DNA of 64,000 nt from an uncultured Sutterella sp. (GTDB lineage: Bacteria; Pseudomonadota; Gammaproteobacteria; Burkholderiales; Burkholderiaceae_F), in assembly GCA_900538905.1 (NCBI GenBank), contig UPZS01000001.1, positions 124,001 through 188,000 on the forward strand, given 5' to 3'. The stretch's first letter is position 1. The number at the start of each line of letters is the position of its first letter. The position numbers and the translations under genes are program-made. The notes beneath the pieces were generated by a model that was given only the letters and a program-made list of their open reading frames with translations, ran no database searches and was not told the DNA's origin. This document shows, in pieces, positions 52,895 through 62,848 of the stretch.

Positions 52895-53989
52895 ATGGAA
52901 TTCATTTGCACAAAGTGTGGCAAGCACACACCCGTGACGACGATGCAGCCGACGTGCGAATGCGGCGGTTTGTTCGAGCTTGACTTCACGCCCGAGGCAT
53001 GGGATCCGGAACTCATCGACGATAAAGAATGGAGTCAGTTCCGGTACCGTCGCTTCATGGCGCTTGAGGGCGATGCCTGGCACGATGTGACGCTCGGGGA
53101 AGGCCGTACGCCGATCGTTCGTTTTGACGACGACGTGCTTTTTAAGATGGATTACATGATGCCGACGCTTTCCTTCAAAGATCGCGGTGCCGCGACGCTT
53201 GTGGCGCACATGAAGGCGATCGGCGTGAAGTCGTGCGTGCAAGATTCAAGCGGCAACGCGGGCAATGCTGTCGCAGCTTATGCGGCGCGAGCGGGCATCA
53301 AATGCGAAATTTTCGTTCCCGAAGGAACGAGTCCCTCGAAAATCCGCATGATTGAGTCGCATGGTGCCAAAGTCAATGTGGTTCCGGGCACTCGCGACCA
53401 TTGCGCCGATGTCTGCCGTGCCAAAGTGTGCGATGAAGGAGCCTATTACGCCAACCATGTCTACAACCCCTTCTTCTACGAAGGCATGAAGGCGTACATC
53501 TATGAAACGCTTGAGCAGCTCGGGCGTATTCCGGCGCACATCGTCGTGCCAGTAGGCAACGGCACGCTTTTTATCGGTGTGGTCAAGGCGCTCGAACATC
53601 TTGAGAAATCCGGCGTAATCGATAAGTTTCCGCAGATCATCGCGCTGCAAAGCGAAAACTGCGATCCGCTTTATCGTGCAGTCAAAACGCATGACGCGCA
53701 TCCGGCTTCGATTGTTCCGAAGCCCACGATGGCCGAAGGCATTGCGATCGGCGTGCCGATGCGCGGCGATGAGTTGCTCGACATGAGCTATCGCCACAAC
53801 ATCGCGTTTGTTCGTGCGCCGGAAGAAAAGATTCTGGAAGCCCGCGCCAAGATCGCCGCCCGCGGCATTTACTGTGAGCACACGACGGCGGCCAATTACG
53901 CGGCTTATCTGGCCTACTGCGAGGAGCACGGTCCCACGCCTGACACCTTGATCACGATGTGCGGCGCCGGTATTAAGTCCGACCACTGA
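52895..53989 (+). CDS. thrC: Threonine synthase-like PLP-dependent enzyme
   Basis: 364 residues. The N-terminus has a zinc-ribbon-like CTKCGKH..CECGG, found in plant/archaeal-type threonine synthases. SFKDRGAATLV holds the PLP lysine, SSGNAGNAVAAYAARAG binds phosphate, and VPVGNGTLFIG is the glycine loop. It would convert phosphohomoserine to threonine. Because it is downstream of a YheO regulator, an amino-acid lyase or catabolic role remains possible. Confidence 0.75.
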   Translation: MEFICTKCGKHTPVTTMQPTCECGGLFELDFTPEAWDPELIDDKEWSQFRYRRFMALEGDAWHDVTLGEGRTPIVRFDDDVLFKMDYMMPTLSFKDRGAATLVAHMKAIGVKSCVQDSSGNAGNAVAAYAARAGIKCEIFVPEGTSPSKIRMIESHGAKVNVVPGTRDHCADVCRAKVCDEGAYYANHVYNPFFYEGMKAYIYETLEQLGRIPAHIVVPVGNGTLFIGVVKALEHLEKSGVIDKFPQIIALQSENCDPLYRAVKTHDAHPASIVPKPTMAEGIAIGVPMRGDELLDMSYRHNIAFVRAPEEKILEARAKIAARGIYCEHTTAANYAAYLAYCEEHGPTPDTLITMCGAGIKSDH

Positions 53990-54016
53990 TTTTCGACAAG
54001 TCCTGACGACTGGGAG

Positions 54017-54048
54017 AGCTCGGAAACATGTGTTTTCGGGCTTTTTTG
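54017..54048 (+). terminator. Terminator after the threonine synthase-like gene
   Basis: AGCTCGGAAAC (54017-54027) pairs with GTTTTCGGGCT (54032-54042) around ATGT with two G-T pairs, then a run of six T. Confidence 0.85.
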
Positions 54049-54165
54049 TTCTCGGAATTTGTGTGTGTTTACCGAAATTTTGTTTGGAAGCGTGAAAGCA
54101 AAGTTTTCCAAACCTTGCAAAAGACGCTTTTTGCCCGATGCTTGGCTACACTTTCCGAATGTGGC

Positions 54166-54185
54166 GCCCGCAATCCATTGCGGGC
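54166..54185 (+). other. Perfect 9-bp hairpin in the pgi leader
   Basis: GCCCGCAAT (54166-54174) and ATTGCGGGC (54177-54185) around CC, 27 bp before the pgi start. There is no T-run, so it is not a terminator; it may affect pgi transcript stability. Confidence 0.45.
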
Positions 54186-54212
54186 AACCGATGAACAACC
54201 GAAGATAAAAAC

Positions 54213-55616
54213 ATGGCTTCCAATACCGTTCCGTTTTTGCGCGACACGCTTTCCCGAACCACTTTTCCCGCCTGCGGACTGACGCTTGATATCGGGCGGC
54301 AGCGTATGACGGAGGCTGACTTCAATTCGCTTTTGGAAATTGCCCGGGAAAAGGGGGTTTTGGGTGCGAATGCGGCTATGAGAGAAGGCCAGATTGTCAA
54401 CGCGAGCGAAGGCCGTGCGGCTTTGCACACTGCGTTGCGAGATCCGGCTGTGGGGGCGCCTTTTCACAAGGAAGTGCAGGAGGCGCTCGAACATATGTGC
54501 GCCTTTGCCGACGACGTTCGCTCGGGACGCCGTCGTGGTTGCCGAGGCGACACGATCACTGACGTGATCAATGTGGGTATCGGCGGCTCCGAAGTGGGCC
54601 CCAAGACGGTTTACCAGGCTCTCCGTACAACGCGCGAACAGGTGCGATTGCATTTTCTGGCCGCTGCCGACGGTGTGTCGTTTGATCGCATCGTGGGTGA
54701 CCTCAATCCGTTTAAGACCCTTGTGATTGTTTCTTCCAAGAGTTTTACGACGCGCGAAACGGCGGTTAATGCCGCGGCGATTGATCAGTGGCTTTTGGAA
54801 GCCGGTATTTCAGGAGAGGATCGCGCGCGTCATATGGTGGTGGTTTCGGCCAACAAAAATGCGGCTCGTGACATGAATCTGCCTGAAGAAAACTTCTTTC
54901 CGATTTGGGAGTGGGTGGGCGGCCGCTTCTCGGTGTGGTCGGCCATTGGTCTGGCTGATGCCGTGGCGCTCGGTTCTGACACGTTCCGTGCCTTGCTTGA
55001 CGGCGCGCATGCCATGGATGTGCATGTGGCACAAGCGCCGGCCGGTGAAAACCTGCCGCTGTTGCTCGCGCTTATCTCCTACTGGAATTCGACGCGTCTG
55101 GGCATTGAGCAGCATTGCTTCCTGCCCTACGACGAGAGACTGCGCACCATGGTGATGTGGCTGCAGCAGCTTGAAATGGAAAGTCTGGGCAAGCACGTGG
55201 GCGCTGACGGCGCACTGATTGAAGGACCGACGGGGCAAGCCATCTGGGGCGGCCATGGCAACGAATCGCAGCATTCGTTCTACCAGTGGCTGCGAGAGGG
55301 TACGGGGTCTACCTCGATTGATCTTCTGTGGTGCGAAAAGCCCGGTCACCGTCATGCCGATTTGCATCGCGTGCTGATTGCCAATGCCAAGGCTCAGGCC
55401 GAAGCGTTGATCACGCGTGAAGAAACCGAGTGCTTCAATGCGGTTTCCACGATCAGCATTGATCAGCTTGACGCCGCTCGTCTGGGTGCATTGATGGCGC
55501 TTTACGAACACAAGACCACGATGCTCGGAACGCTCTACGGTATCAATCCGTTTGATCAGCCGGGCGTTGAATTCGGCAAGAAACTTTCGCGTCGTGCCGA
55601 AGCAACGGTTATTTGA
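54213..55616 (+). CDS. pgi: Glucose-6-phosphate isomerase
   Basis: 467 residues, shorter than E. coli Pgi (549) at the N-terminus but with the full catalytic part: VINVGIGGSEVGPKTV, the SSKSFTTRET phosphate loop, GGRFSVWSAIGL, and GHGNESQHSFYQ. It interconverts glucose- and fructose-6-phosphate. The start lacks a clear Shine-Dalgarno. It is the only sugar-phosphate enzyme nearby. Confidence 0.93.
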   Translation: MASNTVPFLRDTLSRTTFPACGLTLDIGRQRMTEADFNSLLEIAREKGVLGANAAMREGQIVNASEGRAALHTALRDPAVGAPFHKEVQEALEHMCAFADDVRSGRRRGCRGDTITDVINVGIGGSEVGPKTVYQALRTTREQVRLHFLAAADGVSFDRIVGDLNPFKTLVIVSSKSFTTRETAVNAAAIDQWLLEAGISGEDRARHMVVVSANKNAARDMNLPEENFFPIWEWVGGRFSVWSAIGLADAVALGSDTFRALLDGAHAMDVHVAQAPAGENLPLLLALISYWNSTRLGIEQHCFLPYDERLRTMVMWLQQLEMESLGKHVGADGALIEGPTGQAIWGGHGNESQHSFYQWLREGTGSTSIDLLWCEKPGHRHADLHRVLIANAKAQAEALITREETECFNAVSTISIDQLDAARLGALMALYEHKTTMLGTLYGINPFDQPGVEFGKKLSRRAEATVI

Positions 55617-55693
55617 AGACGCTTGAAACATCCCGGCGCCAGGGCGGCTGTCCGTCGCCCTTGTGTCTTTTGACTTACGAATAAACAGCGGAT

Positions 55694-56671
55694 ATGCCCA
55701 AAAAAATTCTCATCATCAAGTCTTCTTCCATGGGGGACATCGTGCATGCGTTGCCGGTGGCCTACGACATCAAGAAGCACTATCCCGATTGCGAATTGAG
55801 TTGGGTGGTTGAAGAGAGTTTTACCGACATTCCGAAACTTTCGCCCTTTGTAGACAAGCTTGTGGTGACGGCTTTCCGTCGTTGGCGCAAAAACATTTTC
55901 TCATCGTCAGTCCGAGGTGAAATCCTGGCTGTACGACGCGCACTGGCTGAAGCCAAGTATGACATTGTCATTGATCTGCAAGGATTGATCCGCACGGCGG
56001 TTGTCGCACGATGGGCCGGGGTCGAGAGTGTGGGTTATTCCAAGGAAAACATCAAGGAGCCGTTGGCGGCGCACTTTTACAGCCGTACGCTCCCGGTTTC
56101 GAACAAATTGGTGCCGGTGGTTCGCTATCGCACCATGGCTGCGCAGGCCTTGGGTTATCCTATTGAGAATGAAGATCTTCACTACGGGCTTGATGTCAAG
56201 CCGATGACGCCGACCGGTGTCCGTGCACCCTATGCGGCGCTCACCGTTAACACAAGCCGTGCTGAAAAGTTGTGGCCTAAGAGCCGCTGGACTGAAGTGG
56301 CGCGGGAATTGGCTGACGACGGCATCATGAGCGTTCTTTTCTGGGGCAACGACAAGGAAAGGGCCTACTGCGAACAGATTGCTTCGAGCGTGCCGGGGCA
56401 GGTCGTGGTGTTGCCTCGTCTGAGCTTGAGAGCTATAGCGGAGGTGATTGCCGGTGCTCGTTGCCTGCTTGGCGTCGATACGGGGCTCACGCATTTGGGG
56501 GCAGCGCTAGGGATTCCGTCCGTTGGCATCATCGTGGGCACAAGTGCCGAACTTTTTTCTCTGGTCTCGGAAAGCGCCTGCGCAACCGTGGGGGACAACG
56601 GTGTGATCCCCCAGCCCGAAGAAGTGCTGGCAGCCATGCATTCTGTTTTGGCTCAGGCGACCGTTGCGTAA
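55694..56671 (+). CDS. waaC: Lipopolysaccharide heptosyltransferase I (WaaC)
   Basis: 325 residues. ILIIKSSSMGDIVHALPVAYDIKKHYP is the GT9 N-terminus; VDTGLTHLGAALGIPSVGI is the donor-binding C-terminal motif. It adds the first L,D-heptose to Kdo2-lipid A, using ADP-heptose from hldA-hldD-gmhB. waaA follows 23 bp on. Confidence 0.93.
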   Translation: MPKKILIIKSSSMGDIVHALPVAYDIKKHYPDCELSWVVEESFTDIPKLSPFVDKLVVTAFRRWRKNIFSSSVRGEILAVRRALAEAKYDIVIDLQGLIRTAVVARWAGVESVGYSKENIKEPLAAHFYSRTLPVSNKLVPVVRYRTMAAQALGYPIENEDLHYGLDVKPMTPTGVRAPYAALTVNTSRAEKLWPKSRWTEVARELADDGIMSVLFWGNDKERAYCEQIASSVPGQVVVLPRLSLRAIAEVIAGARCLLGVDTGLTHLGAALGIPSVGIIVGTSAELFSLVSESACATVGDNGVIPQPEEVLAAMHSVLAQATVA

Positions 56672-56694
56672 CTGAATTTTTGAAGGCGTAAGCG

Positions 56695-57981
56695 ATGCTG
56701 ATTTCGACGCTTTATCGAGGATTGACATACTGCGCATTGCCGCTGGCAAAGTGCTATCTCCGAAAGAGGGCCCGCAAGCAGCCCGACTACCTCAAGCACT
56801 GGGACGAACGCTTCGGCTGGTGTCATTACCCGGCTCCCTCAATGCCCCGACTGTGGTTGCATGCGGTGAGCGTAGGCGAGACAGTAGCGGCGCGCACAAT
56901 AATTGACGCATTTCTTACGGAAAATCCGCAAGCCGAGATTCTTTTGACCTGTATGACACCGACGGGGCGAGACACCGGGGCAAAAATTGCCGAACGCTAC
57001 CCTGGTCGCGTAGTGCAGTGCTATTTACCGTATGACAATCCGCGCCTAATGGCGAAGTTTTTCGAAGAGACGAAGCCGGTAATGGGCGTTGTGATGGAAA
57101 CGGAAGTCTGGCCCAACATGATGCAGGAGGCTGCAAAGCGCCGCATCCCCGTGGTTCTCGCCAACGCGCGCGAATCGGAAAAAAGCGCGGGGCAGGCAAG
57201 ATTGGTGGCTTCGCTGATGGGACCTGCTTTTGCTTCTTTTGCTGCGGTGCTCGCGCAAAGTCAGGAAGATGCCGAGAGGCTCAAAGCACTAGGCGCCCGT
57301 AACATCCACGTTTGCGGATCGGTGAAGTTTGACATTCGTCCGAATCCCAAACAGGTCGAGCTGGCTGCGAAAGTCAAGGGCACGTTCAAAAAGAAGGTCA
57401 TTTTGCTTGCAAGTACGCGTGAAGGCGAAGAGGCGATGTTTTCTCCGCATATTGCCGAGCATCTCGAAGAGGCTGTTTTTTTGGTTGTGCCGCGCCATCC
57501 GCAGCGCTTCGACGAAGTGGCCGAGATCTTCAAGCGCTCAGGTTGTCGTGTGATTCGCAAAAGCGAAGATCCCGAATTTTCCGGTCTCTCAGAAGGACCT
57601 GCGGTGCTTCTGGGCGACACGATGGGCGAGATGAGTTTTTATTGTGCTTTGTCGGACGTGTGCATCATGGGCGGTAGCTTCGGACAGTTTGGCTGCCAGA
57701 ACTTGATTGAGCCTGCGGCTTCCGGCTCGCCCGTGCTGGTGGGTTCCAGCACATTTAACTTTGCCAAGGCCGTGGCCGATGCACTCGCCGAAGGCGGTGC
57801 CGTGCACGCCGCGCATCCGCGTGATGCCGTGGAGACTGCGCTTTCCTGGTTCGTTGACGGAACGTTGGCCGAACGCAGTCGCCGTGCGTTGGAATTTGCC
57901 TCGCTTTACACGGGTGCGACGCAGCGTCAGATGCGGTTTGTGAGAGAAATATGGGCGCAAGAAACATCAAAAATGTCCTGA
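56695..57981 (+). CDS. waaA: Kdo transferase WaaA (KdtA)
   Basis: 428 residues. An N-terminal membrane-associated segment, LWLHAVSVGETVAA (donor/acceptor site) and MGGSFGQFGCQNLIEPAASG near the C-terminus are WaaA marks. It transfers Kdo to lipid IVA. It overlaps thiD by 31 bases. Number of Kdo residues added cannot be read. Confidence 0.94.
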   Translation: MLISTLYRGLTYCALPLAKCYLRKRARKQPDYLKHWDERFGWCHYPAPSMPRLWLHAVSVGETVAARTIIDAFLTENPQAEILLTCMTPTGRDTGAKIAERYPGRVVQCYLPYDNPRLMAKFFEETKPVMGVVMETEVWPNMMQEAAKRRIPVVLANARESEKSAGQARLVASLMGPAFASFAAVLAQSQEDAERLKALGARNIHVCGSVKFDIRPNPKQVELAAKVKGTFKKKVILLASTREGEEAMFSPHIAEHLEEAVFLVVPRHPQRFDEVAEIFKRSGCRVIRKSEDPEFSGLSEGPAVLLGDTMGEMSFYCALSDVCIMGGSFGQFGCQNLIEPAASGSPVLVGSSTFNFAKAVADALAEGGAVHAAHPRDAVETALSWFVDGTLAERSRRALEFASLYTGATQRQMRFVREIWAQETSKMS

Positions 57982-58775
57982 CAATTGCCGGTGTTGACCC
58001 TTCCGGCGGCGCGGGCGTTCTGGCCGATGTCAAAGTGATGTCGGCGTTGGGGACGTTTGCGACCGGTGTCATTGCCGCTTTAACGGCGCAAAACACGAGG
58101 GCAGTGACGGGTGTGATGCCTGTTCCTGCGGCGTTTGTGAAGGAGCAGATTGATACGCTTTTTGCCGATGTGCGTATTGATGCCGTCAAGATTGGCATGC
58201 TCGGCGCTCAGGACGTGATGGCTGCCGTGGCTCAGGCTTTGCGAGCGCATCAGGCTCCAAAGGTTGTGCTTGATACGGTAATGGTTGCCAAAAGCGGCGA
58301 TCGGCTGATGCCCGATGATGCCGTTGCCTTTTTCAAGGAAGAGCTGTTGCCGTTGGCCGACGTGATTACGCCCAATCTGCCGGAAGCTTCCGTACTGCTC
58401 GGTCGCGAAGTTCGTGCTACCGCAAACATGCATGAAGCTGCACGGGAACTTTGGGATATGTGCGGCGGAAAAACCGCTGTCTATCTCAAAGGCGGACATA
58501 GTGTTGAAGAGACGCTTCGCGATGTTTTCTATGACGGCAAGGCGTTCATTGATCTGGACGGTCCTCGTGTACACACGAAAAATACGCATGGCACAGGATG
58601 CTCACTTTCGTCGGCCATTGCCGCGCTCTGGGCGCGCACCGACGATCTGCCGCAGGCGGTTCGTTTGGCTCGGCGCTACATTGAAGAAGCCATCAACGCT
58701 TCCGACGATCTGACGGTGGGGAGCGGTCACGGACCGATTCATCATTTCGTTCGCTTCGAGTCGCTTTATTCCTGA
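57951..58775 (+). CDS. thiD: Hydroxymethylpyrimidine/phosphomethylpyrimidine kinase ThiD
   Basis: 274 residues. VLTIAGVDPSGGAGVLADVKVMSALG, LVADVITPNLPEA-like (PLADVITPNLPEASVLLG) and the NTHGTGCSLSSAIAA motif define ThiD. It phosphorylates HMP and HMP-P for thiamine. GAGAGAAAT precedes ATG 57951; no other thiamine gene is near. Thiamine diphosphate is needed by the oxidoreductase at the window start. Confidence 0.93.
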   Translation: MGARNIKNVLTIAGVDPSGGAGVLADVKVMSALGTFATGVIAALTAQNTRAVTGVMPVPAAFVKEQIDTLFADVRIDAVKIGMLGAQDVMAAVAQALRAHQAPKVVLDTVMVAKSGDRLMPDDAVAFFKEELLPLADVITPNLPEASVLLGREVRATANMHEAARELWDMCGGKTAVYLKGGHSVEETLRDVFYDGKAFIDLDGPRVHTKNTHGTGCSLSSAIAALWARTDDLPQAVRLARRYIEEAINASDDLTVGSGHGPIHHFVRFESLYS

Positions 58776-58907
58776 GAAAAAACCGTAAAAAGACAGAGCA
58801 ATTGCGGACTGAGGCCGAAATCCCTGCGGTAAAATCCAAAACTCGGACAAAAATTTCCGAGAGGCGGCGTGCGTGCCGGCCTAATGATCAGGAATGGAGA
58901 CGGAGAT

Positions 58908-60161
58908 ATGCAGAAACTCAGAATTGTCGGCGGTCGTCGCCTTGTCGGACAAGTAAAGGCATCGGGCGCCAAAAACGCTGCGTTGCCAATCATTGCCGCA
59001 GCGCTCTTAACGGCCGACGATGTGGTGCTGCACAATGTTCCGGAACTTGCTGACGTGCGTACGATGGCTAAACTCCTCGAAGGCATGGGCGTTGCGTTTG
59101 AGGATCTTGGCAACGGCACGGTTCGAATGAATGCGGGCAATATCACTTCTACCCAGGCTCCGTATGAACTTGTCAAAACCATGCGGGCCTCAGTGCTTGT
59201 TCTCGGCCCGCTTACGACGCGTTTCGGCAATGCACGCGTGTCGTTGCCGGGCGGTTGTTCAATCGGTGCACGTCCCGTGGATCAGCATATCAAGGCGCTC
59301 AAGATGATGGGCGCAGAAATCGAAATTGATCACGGTTACATGCAGGCTAGCGCAGGCCGTTTGAAGGGATGCCGCATCGTGCCTGATATGGTGACGGTGA
59401 CCGGCACCGAAAACATCATGATGGCGGCGGTCCTTGCCGAAGGAACAACGATTATTGAAAACGCGGCGCGAGAGCCCGAAGTGATTGATTTGGCCGAATG
59501 CCTCAATAAGATGGGCGCCAAGGTGACGGGAGCGGGTACGCCGCAAATCGTGATTGAAGGTGTCGAGAAGCTTCACGGGTGCGAGCATTCTGTCATTGCC
59601 GATCGTATCGAAACGGGGACATTTTTGTGCGCGGCGCTTGCTACCGGCGGCGATGTGATGGTGACCGATACTGTGCCTTGGGCAATGGAGGCCGTGATCG
59701 GCAAATTGCGCGAGGCGGGCGGTGAAGTTGAAGTCGGCGAGGATTGGATTCGCGCTAAGATTTCGGGGCGTCCCAAGGCGGTGGACGTGCGCACCATTCC
59801 GCACCCGGGCTTTCCGACCGACATGCAGGCGCAGTTCATGGCGCTTGACGCCGTTGCACAAGGCACGGGTCGAATTGTGGAAACTATTTTTGAAAACCGC
59901 TTCATGCACGTGCCGGAACTGCAGCGCATGGGAGCGGACATTCACGTCGACGGCCACACGGCAGTTGTGCAGGGGGTCGAAAGACTGGACGCAGCGACTG
60001 TGATGGCCACCGATTTGCGTGCTTCGGCATGTCTTGTTATTGCGGCGCTGGCAGCTCAGGGAGAGTCTGTCATCGAACGCATCTACCATCTGGATCGTGG
60101 TTACGAACACATTGAAGCCAAGCTTTCTGCGTTGGGAGCGCAGATCGAAAGGCTAAACTAG
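58908..60161 (+). CDS. murA: UDP-N-acetylglucosamine 1-carboxyvinyltransferase MurA
   Basis: 417 residues from ATG 58908 with GGAG before it. [12 protein letters not shown] near the N-terminus, active-site C117 in [11 protein letters not shown] (the residue modified by fosfomycin), and [11 protein letters not shown] at the C-terminus match MurA. It catalyses the first step of peptidoglycan precursor synthesis. hisG follows 35 bp on, the usual betaproteobacterial order, although mla genes and bolA that often precede it are not here. Confidence 0.95.
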   Translation: MQKLRIVGGRRLVGQVKASGAKNAALPIIAAALLTADDVVLHNVPELADVRTMAKLLEGMGVAFEDLGNGTVRMNAGNITSTQAPYELVKTMRASVLVLGPLTTRFGNARVSLPGGCSIGARPVDQHIKALKMMGAEIEIDHGYMQASAGRLKGCRIVPDMVTVTGTENIMMAAVLAEGTTIIENAAREPEVIDLAECLNKMGAKVTGAGTPQIVIEGVEKLHGCEHSVIADRIETGTFLCAALATGGDVMVTDTVPWAMEAVIGKLREAGGEVEVGEDWIRAKISGRPKAVDVRTIPHPGFPTDMQAQFMALDAVAQGTGRIVETIFENRFMHVPELQRMGADIHVDGHTAVVQGVERLDAATVMATDLRASACLVIAALAAQGESVIERIYHLDRGYEHIEAKLSALGAQIERLN

Positions 60162-60196
60162 ATCCATTATCAAAATAAAAAAACAAAGGCGCAGAA

Positions 60197-60850
60197 ATGA
60201 TTACGCTTGCTCTATCAAAAGGACGAATCTTTGAGGAGGTGTTGCCGTTTCTGGCCGCCGCCGGTATTCGTCCGCTGGAAAATCCGGAAGACTCCCGCAA
60301 GCTCATGATCGGAACAAATCGGGAGGATCTCCGCATCGTGGTGCTTCGCGCAACCGACGTGCCGACTTATGTGCAGTACGGCGCTGCAGACCTTGGCGTT
60401 GCCGGCTGGGATTCGCTCTATGAACACGGCGGCAACGGCCTGTACGTGCCTGTGGATTTGGGTATTGCCCGTTGCCGAATGAGCGTGGCAGCTCCTCGCG
60501 GCTTTGACTGGGACACCAATGTGCGCCGCGGTAGCCGCATTCGCGTGGCGACGAAATACATCAAGTGGTCGCGTGACTATTTTGCCCGTGAAGGCGTACA
60601 CGTTGACCTCATCAAGCTTTATGGCTCTATGGAACTCGCGCCGATTGCCGGACTGGCTGACGCCATTGTTGACCTAGTGAGTACGGGAGCGACGCTCAAA
60701 GCCAACAATATGGTGGAAATCAAGACGATTGCGCCGATTTCGTCGCGCCTCATTGTCAATCAGGCTGCCATGAAGCTCAAGCGCGAAGAACTGATGCCGA
60801 TCATGGATGCCATGCGCTCAGTGGTCGAAGAGCGCCGTTGGAAAGAGTAA
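60197..60850 (+). CDS. hisG: ATP phosphoribosyltransferase, short form HisG
   Basis: 217 residues: the short HisG, lacking the C-terminal histidine-sensing domain. [16 protein letters not shown] and the [16 protein letters not shown] motif are diagnostic. Short forms need HisZ for activity and feedback; no hisZ is in the window. First committed histidine step. Confidence 0.95.
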   Translation: MITLALSKGRIFEEVLPFLAAAGIRPLENPEDSRKLMIGTNREDLRIVVLRATDVPTYVQYGAADLGVAGWDSLYEHGGNGLYVPVDLGIARCRMSVAAPRGFDWDTNVRRGSRIRVATKYIKWSRDYFAREGVHVDLIKLYGSMELAPIAGLADAIVDLVSTGATLKANNMVEIKTIAPISSRLIVNQAAMKLKREELMPIMDAMRSVVEERRWKE

Positions 60851-60877
60851 GAACGCAAGATTTATAGGGAGAAAAGA

Positions 60878-62182
60878 ATGCAGATCCGTCGTTTGTCGTC
60901 TGCCGAGGCAGACTTTCAAAAGAAATTCAGTGAATTGGTGGCGGTGGACGCCAGTGTTGATCCGGAGATCACGCGTCGAGCCGAAGCGATTGTCGATGAT
61001 GTGCGCGAGCGCGGCGACGCGGCTGTGCTCGAATACACGGCTCGCTTTGACCGACTGCCCGCAGAAAAGCTCTCCGATTTGGTGATTACCGCTGAAGAAA
61101 TGCGTCAGGCGCTGGAAACGTTGCCTGAAGAACAGCGCACGGCACTTGAAGAAGCCGCCCGCCGCATCCGTGTGTTCCACGAAAATGAGCTCGAAAAGAG
61201 CTTCTCGGTTTGTGACGAATACGGCAACAAGTTGGGTCAGCGAGTCACGCCTGTCGACTCTGTCGGTCTCTATGTACCGGGCGGCTTGGCAGCATACCCG
61301 AGCTCTGTTTTGATGAACGCAATGCCCGCATTGGTTGCCGGCGTCAAGCGTATCGAAATGGTGGTGCCCACTCCCGGCGGACAGAAGAATCAATTGGTTC
61401 TGGCCGCTGCAAGTCTGGCCGGCGTTTCCCGCGCGTTTACGATCGGCGGCGCACAGGCCGTGGCTGCGCTAGCCTACGGCACCGAAACGATCGAACCTGT
61501 CGACAAGATCGTGGGCCCCGGCAACGCCTATGTGGCGGCCGCCAAGCGAAAGGTATTCGGCCGCGTGGGCATCGATATGATCGCCGGTCCTTCTGAAATT
61601 CTCGTCATTTGCGACGGCAAGACCGATCCGGACTGGATCGCAATGGATCTCTTCAGCCAGGCCGAGCACGACGTACTCGCGCAGGCGGTGCTTTTGACTC
61701 CTGACGCGGCTTTTGCCGATGCGGTTGAAGCGTCGATGGATCGGCAGATCGAAGCAATGCCGCGCAAGGACATTATCCGTCAGTCGCTTGCCAATCGCGG
61801 CGCCATCATTGTGACGCGCGATTTGGAAGAAGCCTGCCGCATTGCCGATACGATTGCTCCCGAACACTTGGAAATGAGCACGGACGATCCTGAGAAGTGG
61901 GCCGAATTGATTCACCATGCCGGTGCTATCTTCCTCGGCCGTTATTCTTCCGAGGCGCTTGGTGACTATTGTGCCGGTCCCAACCACGTACTGCCCACGA
62001 GCCGCACGGCTCGCTTCTCGTCGCCGCTGGGTGTCTACGACTTCCAGAAGCGCACGAGCATGATTTACGTGCAGCAGCAGGGTGTGACGCCTCTGGCGCG
62101 CATTGCCGAGTGTCTTGGAAAGGGCGAATCGCTTTATGCGCACGCCGCCAGCGCTCACTATCGCATTCAGGACGAACAGTAA
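60878..62182 (+). CDS. hisD: Histidinol dehydrogenase HisD
   Basis: 434 residues. [32 protein letters not shown], the zinc/catalytic region [14 protein letters not shown] and [27 protein letters not shown] are classic. It oxidises histidinol to histidine in two NAD steps. It lies 27 bp after hisG. In relatives hisC would follow; here a 78-bp gap leads to hisB. Confidence 0.96.
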   Translation: MQIRRLSSAEADFQKKFSELVAVDASVDPEITRRAEAIVDDVRERGDAAVLEYTARFDRLPAEKLSDLVITAEEMRQALETLPEEQRTALEEAARRIRVFHENELEKSFSVCDEYGNKLGQRVTPVDSVGLYVPGGLAAYPSSVLMNAMPALVAGVKRIEMVVPTPGGQKNQLVLAAASLAGVSRAFTIGGAQAVAALAYGTETIEPVDKIVGPGNAYVAAAKRKVFGRVGIDMIAGPSEILVICDGKTDPDWIAMDLFSQAEHDVLAQAVLLTPDAAFADAVEASMDRQIEAMPRKDIIRQSLANRGAIIVTRDLEEACRIADTIAPEHLEMSTDDPEKWAELIHHAGAIFLGRYSSEALGDYCAGPNHVLPTSRTARFSSPLGVYDFQKRTSMIYVQQQGVTPLARIAECLGKGESLYAHAASAHYRIQDEQ

Positions 62183-62197
62183 TCGGCGGATTCAGTG

Positions 62198-62222
62198 CGG
62201 GCGCGCCGCAGAGCTGCGCCCG
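62198..62222 (+). other. Hairpin in the hisD-hisB gap
   Basis: CGGGCGC (62198-62204) pairs with GCGCCCG (62216-62222) with an 11-base loop. It lies in the 78-bp gap where hisC is found in other Burkholderiales. No T-run follows. Confidence 0.4.
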
Positions 62223-62260
62223 TAGCGGATTCGATCAACGATGTTAGGGAGTAGCCGTTG

Positions 62261-62848
62261 ATGCGCACTGCAGCCATTTCGCGCAAAACGAAAGAAACGC
62301 AAATTAAGGTGTGTCTGAACTTGGATGGCACCGGCCGTTGTGCTGTCCAGACGGGCATTGGTTTTTTCGATCATATGCTTGAGCAGATCGCTCGGCACGG
62401 ATTGATGGATCTGGACATGAAGGTTGAAGGGGACCTCTATGTCGACGGTCATCACACGGTTGAAGATGCCGGCATTGTGCTCGGTCAGGCCCTCAAGGAA
62501 GCGCTCGGTAACAAGAAGGGCATCGTGCGATACGGTCAGGCCTGCATTCCGCTCGATGAATCTTTGTCGCGTGTTGTGCTTGATCTTTCCGGTCGTCCGG
62601 GACTGTATTTTGACTGTGACTTCACTGCTCCGATGATCGGTGCACTTGATTCGCAGCTTGTGCGCGAGTTCTTTCAGGCGGTTTCCAACCACGCCGGCAT
62701 GACGCTACATATCGACAATCTCAAGGGAGAAAACGCACATCATCAGGCTGAGTCGATCTTCAAGGCGTTTGCGCGTGCGCTTCGTGCTGCGGTGGCAACC
62801 GACGAGCGGGCCGCGGACGTGATCCCGAGCACGAAGGGCGCGTTATGA
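62261..62848 (+). CDS. hisB: Imidazoleglycerol-phosphate dehydratase HisB
   Basis: 195 residues from ATG 62261; a TTG just upstream at 62258 is less likely. [30 protein letters not shown] and [18 protein letters not shown] carry the manganese-binding histidines. It is monofunctional, without the phosphatase half of E. coli HisB. It overlaps hisH by ATGA. Confidence 0.96.
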   Translation: MRTAAISRKTKETQIKVCLNLDGTGRCAVQTGIGFFDHMLEQIARHGLMDLDMKVEGDLYVDGHHTVEDAGIVLGQALKEALGNKKGIVRYGQACIPLDESLSRVVLDLSGRPGLYFDCDFTAPMIGALDSQLVREFFQAVSNHAGMTLHIDNLKGENAHHQAESIFKAFARALRAAVATDERAADVIPSTKGAL

